From Perkinsus marinus ATCC 50983 (lineage: Eukaryota > Perkinsozoa > Perkinsida > Perkinsidae), in assembly GCF_000006405.1 (NCBI RefSeq), contig NW_003205333.1:410593-474592 (forward strand): a stretch of 64,000 nt of DNA, given 5' to 3'. The position numbers and the translations under genes are program-made. The notes under the pieces are model-generated. The model had not been told where the DNA came from and ran no database searches. It worked only from the letters and a program-made list of their open reading frames with translations. Below are positions 34,082 through 44,304 of the stretch, in pieces; position 1 is the first letter of the stretch, and each line of letters begins with the position of its first letter.

Positions 34082-35628
34082 TCATGCGGATTTCAATGCT
34101 ATACAATTTCTCTTATCTCGACACTCTTCAAGTTCAACGCCGCCTCAGTACAGTTTGACAAGGATCAAGCTAAGTCTAACTGTAGAACTTACGTTCGCAC
34201 TGCTCCTCATCGCTCTTGGGTGCTTCCATACCACCATCACAGTTGTCTTCACTCATCTCGCTATTATCATCATCGTATGCCTCAGGGAGGACTGATAGCA
34301 ATATACTCATAACACACTATTCAAACCGATAGTCCGAGTCCGGACACATCGTAGTAGTACTTCCAGACGGTGGCGGTTGTTCTTCAAAGGTAGAGGGTAC
34401 CGGCCCCTCAGCTCGCTGCCACTTCTTCCTTCTCCCTGGTAACTCCCGTGACCTCTTCCATACCGACTCCTTCGGCCGCGACAACCTCGCCTTCTTGGCA
34501 GTTTGTATACGTTCGAACCTAACGTGAGAATAGCCTCCATATAGAGTGATTTCTCGGGCCTCACTCTTGCTCTTCCCTGTCGGATACCTTCTCCTTAAGC
34601 CTTTGTAACCATCGGAGTCGTCGCTGCTCCTGCTGTAGCCACACCGACTCTTCGGCTTTCTTCACTGCCACGATGTCCTCACTACCAAATGATTGTGATG
34701 CTTTGAAGGCTGGCTGACCTCCTCGACTTGATGATGATTTGAAGGCATCAGTATTAGAGTCAGGATCCATCACTGTTGACAGCCACTTCCATTTCGTTGT
34801 CTCGACAACATCGTATGAGGTTTAGTTACTCCCACCAAGGAACTAGTATACGCAACGCCATCGAGTATACATCATTGGTAATGAACAACAATATCAGCAT
34901 GCAATACGTGCACGAGCAGTATGTATCATAGCATGGATGTCATCAGTACGAGAGAGTATCTCATCAAGGCTCAATCTATTGTCTTTTATCCGCCGCAACC
35001 TATCTTCCATATCTCCCGCATCCTCTACTTTAGGTATTGACCTGAGGCATAGATGACATTCAATTGAGGGATCATCAGGGAGCCATACGACTTGTCCGTT
35101 GTCCTCTCTTTTCTATCACTATATCTTCTTCTATCCTTGTATAATCTTGGAGTAGTGAAGCCCGCAGACCGAGCTGTTGTCAATGGAGTAATGCTCCCTG
35201 CCCGCTCACGTGGTGTCGCATATTTCTGCAGTATATTCTCGTCGATTGAGGAATTGAAAACGTTGGTAGGGGCATGGCGGCTAGTCCTTCGAGCTCTCCG
35301 TTTTCTAATGGGCAACGACCTGAGATAGTAACAAGAGGAGGGTATCGACCTCACACGTTATGAGGAGGCTTCTCACGGTATAGCACCACTCATGCTGGGA
35401 GCCCTATCACCCAAGCCATGTTGTGAGTAAACACTCTCATGATCGTCCCAATGGGGAGGGCCTCGATCGCCGCTGTGATGAGATGTGGGCTTCCTATTAG
35501 GATAATAGCACCAGGAAAGCTGACCGCCCATGAGAAGAGCCAATTGCTGAGAATAATGATCAGCAGTAATGTAGGCCCCGTTATTAACAATAAAGAGACA
35601 CTGAAGTTACAATATACGGCTCAGCCAT
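34082..35628 (-). CDS. Probable multi-exon protein of unknown function
   Basis: Protein-like segments follow each other on the minus strand with compatible phases: a hydrophobic N-terminus (LLLIIILSNWLFSWAV), a basic region (RKRRARRTSRHAPTN), DKSIPKVEDAGDMEDRLRRI after a 50-nt intron, FKASQSFGSEDIVAVKKAEE, a basic-helical LQQEQRRLRWLQRLKEK, then EITLYGGYSHVRFERIQ, an acidic SEMSEDNCDGGMEA and a last small exon ending at 34082. Several joins need introns of only 17-33 nt and one candidate 21-nt intron contains an in-frame TAG (34317-34319), so this could be two genes, with the split near 34900. The most plausible ATG (35628) overlaps the upstream gene's stop codon. Function unknown. Confidence 0.4.
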
Positions 35629-37173
35629 GCTCATCATCATCATCATCATCATCATCTGAGAGCTCCCTCACCAATACCCCGTATGGTCGTACATCATCAC
35701 TATTCTCAATAACCCAATACTCCTGTCGAGACTCACACTGTCTAACAGCCTCTGGCCTCACCCTACACTGTAGCATCACTACAACCCTCCGTCTACCCTC
35801 TACCATCATTGTATTACTATACACCCCAGCAGTATCTGGATAGGGTGAGCAGTATATCCCATGTTCAATACCAAGCTCTTGAGAGTAGTTCTGCCTAACT
35901 CCTGGCCTAATACCCTGTGCTAGGATACCTGGTAGGTTAGCAGCACTAGTACCATGATAAGCAACGGCCCACTCTTTACCATCACTTCTGGAACCAGCCC
36001 TTCCACCTAACCAGGAGTTATCACCCGAGTCGTAGCACCCGCGGACCGCCACTGCAAACCTCTTCCAGCCATAGGGTGGGAAGTACTGCTGCCCACCCCG
36101 CATCTCTACTGTCCGCTGCCCATTACTCGTGAGATGGCGAAAGTCAGTGTTATAGGAATAGTCGAAGATATCCGTGCTGCCAAACCCAGCCGTTACCGTT
36201 AAGCCCGCTTTCTCCATGGCTGGCAGGAAGATGTTGTTGAAGAAGACCTCATTGGTGAGCCAGTCACGTGGTCTGCTAACCCTTGGGGTGGCCCTGGTCA
36301 ACCAAGGATGGTATTGCATCATCACTGCAGCTATTTTGCTGCTCTCATCCTCCTGGTATTCACCTCGCACCTCCATTGGGTGAGTGATTGTGGCATGATC
36401 CATTCGGAAGAGAGGTCGAAGAACCATTCCCCCATTCCTCTTTGATGTCATCCACTTGAAGTCTATCAGTATAGTATTACTACTACCATCGAATAGAGGC
36501 ACCTCTGCTCGGCCCGAGAACTCACCGTTCTTATACAAATTGAAGAGTATCTCAATATGGGCCCCTGTACCCTCCCCCATACACTTTACCCCTCGGGATG
36601 AATCCAACCATTTCCATCGTACCCCTTGAGGAAGTCGTCTGGTGGGATCCACATTCACTTCTACTGGGGCCATCCTCCTGACGGGCCGACCCACTCCCGT
36701 AAAGGAGTTATACTGCATCATATCGATAAAGTTGACGCGGTAATGATTACTCCCGATGGTGACACGAAAGTTGGCGAAGTCAACTTGGCTCAAATCTTGT
36801 GTGGCAAAGCCTATAAAGGCCTGGTAAGAGGCCTCGAGTTCCCTCTCGACATCCCAAGGGAAAAGCCGCCACTCGCCGTTCCTGAAAAGTTGTCCTTTGT
36901 ACACTGTTGCTATCGACTCCTACCATACCTATTCCTTCTCCATTGCCATATAGCGGTCCTTATCGTCTTACCGTATGGAGAGGTAGCAGCAGTAGGTGGA
37001 AGGAGGGTTAGACTCTTGAGGTGTGTTAGAGGCTTGGCCTTCCTCGATATCGGTGACACTACAATGATGGGCCTCAGTGGGCCTTGAAAGCTGGCCCCAC
37101 TAGAGGATACATCCTCCTCAACAATACTAGGAGGAGCGTAACGGGCAGCCATGGAAGGACAATAGCAGCCCAT
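35621..37173 (-). CDS. Protein with WWE-like repeats and ADP-ribosyltransferase-like domain
   Basis: A short first exon (MGCYCPSMAARYAPPSIVEE) joins through an intron (GTAAGA donor near 36971, acceptor near 36902) to a 427-codon exon. That exon starts with a WWE-like module (LFRNGEWRLFPWDVERELEA) and a second related segment (WKWLDSSRGVKCMGEGTGAH). A C-terminal domain contains EWAVAYHGTSAANLPGILAQG and then GIEHGIYCSPYPDTAGVYS, the H-G-T ... G-I-Y layout of ADP-ribosyltransferase/PARP-like folds. WWE domains bind ADP-ribose-type ligands and often accompany such enzymes or ubiquitin ligases. The tail is a run of eight Asp encoded by GAT repeats. The MGC start could be a lipid-modification signal. 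Catalytic competence is not proven; I did not locate an unambiguous catalytic Glu. Confidence 0.65.
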
Positions 37174-37282
37174 CAAAGGAGAGGGAACGAAGAGGAAGAA
37201 GGCATATAGTGATGGGAGGGGGACACTACAGAATGAGACGACCCTGAACTCAGCGAGAATATGGAATAGTGCAGGTTCGGCA

Positions 37283-39032
37283 CTAAGGGACAAGCTTACG
37301 GCAGAAGGGCATGAGATTATCACTGATCATCGACGATGCACTATCGGGAAGGAAGGTGACACTACCAGAACGTGATGGGGAGGTAGAGGAGAGTGATAAG
37401 AGTGGTACTGGAGGAAGGTCCGACTCCCCGGGCGAAAAGCCTTCAGTATCCCCGAAGGGCATAGAGCGTGCCTCACCCACCTGCAACGAAGGCGAGAAGT
37501 GGCCAACCTGAATGGAGTAGAGGTTCACTCACTTGTGGGCTATCCTGTTGCTGTTCATCGTTGGAGGCTTTCAGTGAGGTAGGCACATTTGAGGCCGACT
37601 CGAGCCTGCGTGCATGTCGAGATCTCCATAGCTCATTGCTAGATGCACGTACAGATCTAGGGGTAGGATAGGCACAGGGGACCAGCCCTTCTGGTAGTAT
37701 CATGCGGATGAAGTCATCTCTAGTGTAGAGTACATCACTTGCATCCTCCTCAAGGACCCTCTCACCCTTCTGCCCTATGAGTACTCTATCTAGATCATCA
37801 GGGTCATTGAGAGCGGTCGAGAAGTATTCCCTCAATCGTCTAAGATCTACAACCCCCTTCCCTTCGTAATCTATCATACAATCGAATAACCTCCTCAGCT
37901 CCATGAGCCTCTCCAAAGATATCTCTACTGCCTCCACTGCCTCTTGCTGTGCATTGTCTCGTGGACTCTGGTGTACAGTCCCGACTCTACTAGTTACAGA
38001 CTCACCTGTTCCTCCACTATCTGTGCCAGGTCGCTGTGGTGTTGACTTCCGACCCGAGGTGGAGGAGGAACTCCTAGATTGGCCATAGGTAACCAACACT
38101 GCCGCCTCCTCCCCTACTCCACCATGCTCATGTATGATCCCCTCAATCACAGGGTGTGAACAATTCGGTGAGAGTATCCTTAGAATATCACTCAATGTGA
38201 TCAGACGTTCCTCTGCAGAATGAGAGCTTTCATAGGCCCGGGATAAGATCTCAGTGTTGACGCCCCTCCCAATTTTTCCTAGTATATCAATGAGATCATC
38301 TACCTTGATGTAGCCGGTATTGTCAGTGTCCAACAGTAGGAAGACGTATTGTAGCTCTTCCACCTGGTCCGTGGTCATGTTGGGTCCATCGCAAGAGGAG
38401 GTATGATCTCCGATACCCTCCAACTTGAACCTTCGATTCGCCAGAGGGCTTAATGCAGTGACCTCCCTCAGAGGCTGACGAGGTATGTAGGCCCTACGAG
38501 CCCCTGGCCCCTCCCGTAGTGTATTCATCCACTCCGGCGGATCACTATCATTTGCGCTATTGTCCTCATCCTCCTGGGCAATGTCTACCCCCAAGGCCTT
38601 GAGACCAACCCTCACCCTAGCTGCGTAGGCAGCATCTGTAGGAGTGGCAGAGGAGGTTAGTCCGTTATAAGTGGGTATGTATGAAAACCCGCCAACTCGA
38701 GCAACTCCAATGACCACAGCAACAGGGGGAATGTTGGCTTCCTCCAAGAAGGTTAACCTCTCGCTTACCTTCGCATTACCACAATACCATGCCAAGCCAG
38801 CAATGAGCTCATCACTAGCTACCCTCCCCGTTCTCGAGCCCTTCCTGTCCCTAGTGAGAGAGTCCATGCATTGCTCAGCTACTTCTGCTGTGATACCCAG
38901 AGTACGGACAAGGTCAGCTTCAGTAGCATCAACTCTACGTAGACCCGAATGGATCTTGGCTACTTCCACAAGCGAGTCAACCTTCAAGACGTCCTCTAGT
39001 TTAGAGTTCGTAAGCATCTCCTCTTCCTCCAT
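37283..39032 (-). CDS. EF-hand calcium-binding protein
   Basis: Exon 1 (37533-39032, 500 codons) and exon 2 (37283-37507) are separated by a 25-nt intron (37508-37532) that has a perfect GTGAGT donor and an ATTCAG acceptor. The EF-hand loop is at residues 235-246, D-T-D-N-T-G-Y-I-K-V-D-D, flanked by helices; the twelfth position is Asp rather than Glu, which usually lowers calcium affinity or changes Mg/Ca preference. A second, degenerate helix-loop-helix lies near residues 375-400 (MIDYEGKGVVDLRRLREYF). No membrane segments. Between them is an S/T/G-rich linker. Starts MEEEEMLTNS at ATG 39032. It could be a calcium sensor; partners are unknown. The next gene on the same strand starts about 110 bp downstream. 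Confidence 0.8.
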
Positions 39033-39149
39033 GGGAATGCAAACAACGGGCGTGTCTCAAAGAAGGTACTTCATACCGCCATCCCAACACAATGCCATTA
39101 TCAATAAAGTAACGTGTGAATAGTGCAACAGGTTGTAGGAAACAAGAGG

Positions 39150-39374
39150 CTACCGTGCCTCATAGACACAAGGCCTTTGCTTCTGTCTGAGCTTGTACAA
39201 TATACGATGTCCACATTCACGGCATCTGACCGCATCATGTGGTTTGATATCGACGTACCTGCATTTATTCCATGCTAGCCTCATGCTAGCCTCCTTGTAT
39301 TACGCGCCACATTCCCCACATAGATAGGTAACAGCCACTTGGCTTTCAAGATCGGCAATACCTCCAGCAAACAT
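39150..39374 (-). CDS. RPB12: RNA polymerase subunit Rpb12/RPABC4
   Basis: Smallest shared subunit of RNA polymerases I, II and III, a zinc-binding protein needed for assembly. Two exons, 39304-39374 and 39150-39258, flank a 45-nt intron and give 59 codons plus TAG. The four zinc cysteines form the expected C-x2-C ... C-x2-C pattern (C19, C22, C36, C39), with the family core RCRECGHRILYK and a C-terminus VYEAR, as in other eukaryotes. The intron contains a direct repeat (GAGGCTAGCAT twice). Neither exon stands out as an open frame; recognised by the conserved end. Confidence 0.93.
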
Positions 39375-39686
39375 CCCTGCCGTATTGTTATCACCAGCCT
39401 CTCCCCCACCAGTAGGGTTATCAGCTCTCTGAAATTATATTGGATTCAACCGTATCGCTATCTAACAAAGGTCTTTATTACCAATACTGCATCAAAGTCG
39501 AATCCACCATCGCTCGAGGCCATAGTGTGTAAAATGGGGCTGAGAGAGGCAGGTTACAGCGCAATCACTTGTATAACGACCTACTCTAGCCGCTCAAGAT
39601 TTGGAATAATTTCGTGGCGCGCGGTAAAATTGCTCCGGAAGAATGAGTGGATATGGTCAGGTTTTTAATCACACTCTCCATTGATC

Positions 39687-40112
39687 ATGACTGCCATCGT
39701 TAGCATCAGTCGTCTATTGGATGCCCTTGTTACCGGAGCCTTTGTCGTGTGTTTATCGGGACTATCACTGTATTACCATCATCACGACGAAGGGGCTACG
39801 ATGATCCATCATTCTGTTCTAGATACGTGTTAAGCCTCTTCTACAAGTTCGTAGTGGTTACAGAGAGAGCTCGAACTGGAGTCTTCGGCAACTTCTTACA
39901 GAACTCTCTACCCTTCAAGGTAGTAGTAGTATGTGGAGGATCGTAGATGCTCAGTGTCTTCTTAGCACAACCGTTTCGAATACAACCTAACCCATATAAT
40001 CCTGTTTGGTATCCTCATCACACTCTTCACTTTATGCCATCATAAGTATTTGGATGAACTAGAGAAGAAGGAGAGCAAAGGAGGGAAGTCGAAGGCCAGC
40101 CAGAAGCAGTAG
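39687..40112 (+). CDS. Small two-helix membrane protein, unknown
   Basis: Three exons, 39687-39769, 39793-39919 and 39966-40112, give 118 residues plus TAG. The protein has a hydrophobic N-terminal segment (LLDALVTGAFVVCLSGLSL), a second helix (THIILFGILITLFTLC) and a Lys-rich tail (ELEKKESKGGKSKASQKQ), suggesting an ER or other endomembrane protein with a basic cytosolic tail. I do not recognise the family. The first intron is a candidate 23-nt intron (39770-39792, GTATTA...GAAG) and the second is 46 nt (GTAGTA...TTAG). The downstream gene's ATG lies only 11 nt after this stop on the same strand. Confidence 0.65.
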
Positions 40113-40123
40113 TGACATTAAGA

Positions 40124-42449
40124 ATGGTGCAAAGCATTGTTACAGGATTTCCACCACTCACACATGTTTGTGTTGCAGAAGTATCCAACATTCACATCGC
40201 TAGTAGGGCATTCGCGGTTGGCTTCGTTGGATTGTTTGACTTTAAGTCGGCAGCTGAGTGACGACAAGAACGTAGTTCATTTTTAACATGTCCATTTCAC
40301 TGTGCAGTTTAAAGGGACTACTCCCTTCATCAAGTCCTGTCTTAAGGACTAGTATAGTATCATTATCCACTGCTTTGAGAGCCTTCGCTACAGTCAGGCA
40401 GCAAACAAGTAGTGACGTCGAAGCTGCCGTTAGAGGTTTAACCAATGATATAACAGCAAAGGAGAACCAGGATGTAATACTGCTTGCCTACTATGGATTA
40501 TAGGTATGCTCTCAGACTGGCGATGCTGACCCTCTGGCAGTTGAGAAGGTCGTAGAGGGAGCTAGGATAGGGGACTTGCAGGACTCAGTTCCACTCAATC
40601 GGGCTGGCTTGATTCAAGCTCTTAAAGTCGTTCAAGTAATCCTACGTGTTACCCTTCCTCCTGGATTTGATATCGTCTCAGCCAATACTGTATGACTCGG
40701 CAGCTGCATCTATAGTAGGCAAGTTATGTGAGATAGATGCCGCAATAGCTTCATTGGAAACCCCAAGTCCCACTGAAGGTAATGGGAGGTGGAGTAATGA
40801 GTGTACTTCCTTCTCAATCATCAATACTAGGCAACGGAAGACTTGGTCGTTACACTCCTGGTAACGGTAAGGCTGCCGCTATCATCACTGACTTGGTAGT
40901 GGACAACCTTATGAAGGCTGTTACTGACAGGTTAGCCCCTGCCCTCTCCTCGAAATTTGTATGCCTCTTTCTCAGTGCTATGGCAGTAGCCTTAGGGTAC
41001 TCCCCTGTTACCTTATACTGCCCTAATGAGGTAGCTGAGTTACCTCGAGTCCTTCTGGCGGGCCGTGGTGTTGATATAGTAACCAAAGAGGTCACACCGG
41101 ATGGTGTACAGGATGCCTCTGTGTAGTATACGCGGCATGTCGAACTATGACCCAGGTGTTTACTTCAGTATCTGCTGTGCGCCTACATGTCCACGGTCAC
41201 GCCTCTTCTCTCCGGATGATGACGTTACATCGCCAACGACCAAGGTGCAGGCATTGGGCCGATGGTCACAAGGCCCTGCTTGGATGCGCTTAGGAAGACT
41301 CTTAAATCGGGGGGATACTGCTAGCAAGTAAGTTGCTTCTCTAGTACGTGCTTATCTGCAATGCTCCCTTCCTCAGGTACGAATTGCCACTTCTGGCTGA
41401 GGACGCTCTCACCTTTTTGGAGCCCTCGGGTCAGAAGAAATTGATGGAAGTGTTGGATGAGACATTGGATGTGATAAGAAGCGTAGCAAACGAAGAGTCG
41501 AGTATCATTCAACGTACGACAGTTAAAGATGAAGTAAGTATCGTCAACAGGCAGCTCTTTATACAAGATAGCACTCTTTTCAGACGAGAGTGCGACATCT
41601 ACTGCTAGCCTCGCCTGAGCCCTATGATTCTCTAGTCAAGACCTCTATCTTTGATGCTACCATGAAGGAGCTAGCCACTACTGATGATGAGGTACCTTAG
41701 GTGTTTTGTTGTGGTAGGATGATGATCGAATACGTCCTCCGTAGGACACTAAAACAGTGCTTCACTATGTCTCACTGGAGGGAGCACCCATTGTGGACCC
41801 AGCCAAGAGTTTCAGCCGCTTCACATCACGAAGTTTGGGATGGCAAACCATTACACATGCTTCTTATGACCATCTATTGAATTGGCTCAATGATCATGGT
41901 AAAGTACCATCCTCCAGCCTTTCACTTAGTGTACTTCCAGATTATCGTAGACCACAGTTTTACAGTACAGTAGACTATAAGCTCCTTCCCAAGGAGTTCA
42001 CAGATGCTGTTGACGTTGTCAATGACAGATTCCCTCTCGACGCAGTTCAATTAACGTGAGTATTGCCATCAATGCCGTATTGTTGTAATGCTCCCAGGTC
42101 CTGGTATATCAATGATTACCTAGCTGGTGGTGAAGTCGTCCTCGATGCTAACGAGATGATGAGAGATATCGTAAGCATCCCTGTACTTGATTCTATAGGA
42201 GTACCCCATATGTAGACTACCAAGCCTCAGCCAAGGAATGATATGTTTGGCGGCTTCGATAACGATGCTACAGATCCCATCACTGACTTGTCCGAATTCG
42301 ACGATGAGGACTCTACTGATGAAGCCGGTGTTGATGAGGAGGATCAAGCTGATGATAATAAGACGACAGTGGATGATGTCAATATAAAGGATAAGATTAT
42401 CAAAGAATTCGACTCTTTGAAAGATGCCCCTGCCGAGAATAAGGCATAA
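40124..42449 (+). CDS. Multi-exon protein of unknown function with acidic C-terminus
   Basis: From ATG 40124 (MVQSIVTGFPPLTHVCVAEV) through about ten exons to TAA at 42447. Frame-consistent exons read SLSTALRAFATVRQQTSSDV, ADPLAVEKVVEGARIG, KAAAIITDLVVDNLMKAV, LPLLAEDALTFLEPSGQKK (donor GTAAGT at about 41534), VRHLLLASPEPYDSLVK, VLHYVSLEGAPIVDPAKS, SWYINDYLAGGEVVLDANE (donor GTAAGC) and an acidic D/E-rich tail (ITDLSEFDDEDSTDEAG). Largely helical, no membrane segment. I could not match it to a family. The frame at 41120-41330 is ambiguous. An apparent in-frame TAG at 40501 is best explained by a 42-nt intron (GTAATA...CTCAG). It starts 11 nt after the previous gene. Confidence 0.6.
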
Positions 42450-42573
42450 AGGAGTGCATGTTCGCCTGCTGGACGGACCCAACCATTTGTTTCAAGATTG
42501 TTTCAGTGCGAAGGTGGTTGTCATTGTGGTGTTGTCAGTGAGAATACAGTTGGTATTCCAGAGTTGTCCTCTA

Positions 42574-42827
42574 ATGGGACAGAGAGCGTCCATCACCCCC
42601 CAGCAGGGATTGGATACGTCTCATCCAACCACTCAGCCACTACCATGCGAACTAGAACTTGACGAATATTTGAAGTGTTTGAAAAGGTAAATTCGATACG
42701 GAATCACGTCCGTAGCGGTGCTTCCTACAGTTTCCCTCCAAAGGAGGCCACACGTTGTGAGCCAATACGGGATGTGTACAGTCGGTGTATGCAGGAGCGA
42801 GAGAAGCATCAACAACCGAACGTTTAG
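42574..42827 (+). CDS. Twin CX9C (CHCH) mitochondrial-type protein
   Basis: Two exons, 42574-42686 and 42716-42827, give 74 residues plus TAG. The cysteines form an exact twin C-x9-C motif: C25/C35 (CELELDEYLKC) and C52/C62 (CEPIRDVYSRC). Such proteins are imported into the mitochondrial intermembrane space and oxidised by the Mia40 relay; many are assembly factors of respiratory complexes. The first helix is encoded by exon 1 and the second by exon 2, so the motif itself confirms removal of the 29-nt intron 42687-42715 (GTAAAT...CGTAG). The specific orthologue cannot be named. Confidence 0.85.
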
Positions 42828-43085
42828 ATTCGACTTAATCATTGTTGCCTAAATCGGTAAATCGTTTCACCACATCGTTCGAAGTCGTTGAGTTATTATT
42901 CTGAGGGGTATGGGTGTGAGTAGCTCCAAAGCTTAACGGAATAACGCATCAAACAGCAGAACCTCACTACCATCTGGGAAAATGTTCCTACAGCGTTGCG
43001 ATAGCTCGAAGATAGCTTCCGAATGATACCTTGCCGTCAACTGTTACACGTCGCGAAATTACGAGAGGCGGATCCTTTTTCTACG

Positions 43086-43833
43086 CTACCCTATGGAAAG
43101 GCTCGAGTTGGATGCCGGAACAGCTACGGCCATGCGACCCTCCTGCTCTTTCCTCAGCTCTGACTTGGACCCTCGCTTTGCAGTATCATCCACATACAGA
43201 GGCTGCGTATTTGTACGAGTAAGAGCGCGTAGATTGCCTCTTTTAGATAACTCCTTAGACGCGTGCTCAGTAAAGACTGCAATACCCCTGACTATGACTA
43301 ATACGACACCGTCTTGAGATGGATGCTAGTGAGAACAATCTTCAACTGCACCTTTAGATACCTCTTATAATGCTTGAATAGTGTGTTGATTACTGCCCCA
43401 AGTGTGACCGGCAGCACCCTAGAGCTCTCGGCAGCAGTGGAGTTCATGAGAAAGGTCTCACAGATATCATTCTGTATAGCAGATATCAGAGACTCAGGAT
43501 CGCCTCCCACCACGCTGGTTGAGAACCGTCAAACCGATAAGTCCGAGTTGCTGGTCAATTTAGTCGTCAAGATAGGTATCCTCGTCGGATAGTGCTTGGT
43601 AGCCCTTTGACGGAAGACAGCCGACCGATGGGACCAGAACCTCTTACTCTTCTCTAGCTTCAACACAGTGGGTATATTATGTACCTCATTATACACACAC
43701 TTGGCAGGGTTCTTAGTTCCATCGCACACAGGGACCAATATTCGAAGTGTGTGATTGATGATGAGGCCGTCGTGCTGCACTATGCCTCTACAGGCTACGT
43801 AGAGGGAAATGAATCCCCACTAGCCGGAACCAT
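43086..43833 (-). CDS. Probable multi-exon protein of unknown function
   Basis: Coding-like segments on the minus strand: MVPASGDSFPST at 43833, ITHFEYWSLCAMELRTLPS, KSKRFWSHRSAVFRQRATKH, then GGDPESLISAIQNDICETF (from about 43507), a 26-nt candidate intron and QDGVVLVIVRGIAVFTEHAS, ending near AVAVPASNSSLSIG-TAG at 43086-43088. Between 43529 and 43513 the frame contains a TGA that I could not remove with a consistent intron, so either splicing is misread or the gene is damaged. No family recognised. Confidence 0.4.
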
Positions 43834-44093
43834 TGATGAAGAAAAGACCAACTACACTAGCACTACCCACCCACACCTCAACTCAAGGCCATGGGGATGA
43901 TAAAAAATATCATGTAGTGAGATAGAAGTTGACTGGATCAGAAGTTACTAGGGGCCATTACCGACGATATTAGCATGCACCCAGACAGCAGAACGGTGAT
44001 GACTTAATGATGAAAGTAATGGTGACGATAGCACAAGCAGGCGTCGACATCTTAAGGCGTACGCATGCATTAATTTAAAGCAGCCCACTACTA

Positions 44094-44242
44094 TTACGAA
44101 GCCTCTCGCAATGTTCGGCCGATAAGACCTATGAGCTGGCCCCAGTTCCGTACGGTTGCCGTAATCAACCTACTCTTCCTCCTCAATTGGCTGCTGGTGG
44201 GCTACAAGGGGACAAGTTTTAAATGCTGCCCACATACGTATC

Positions 44243-44304
<62 letters not shown>

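Noticed and set aside
40501-40503. In-frame TAG as possible readthrough codon
   Set aside because: A 42-nt intron with GTAATA donor and CTCTCAG acceptor removes it in frame and matches the common intron size here.
41730-41760. 17-nt intron GTAGGACACTAAAACAG
   Set aside because: It breaks the reading frame of the next exon; a 51-nt intron ending at the upstream GTAG keeps the frame.
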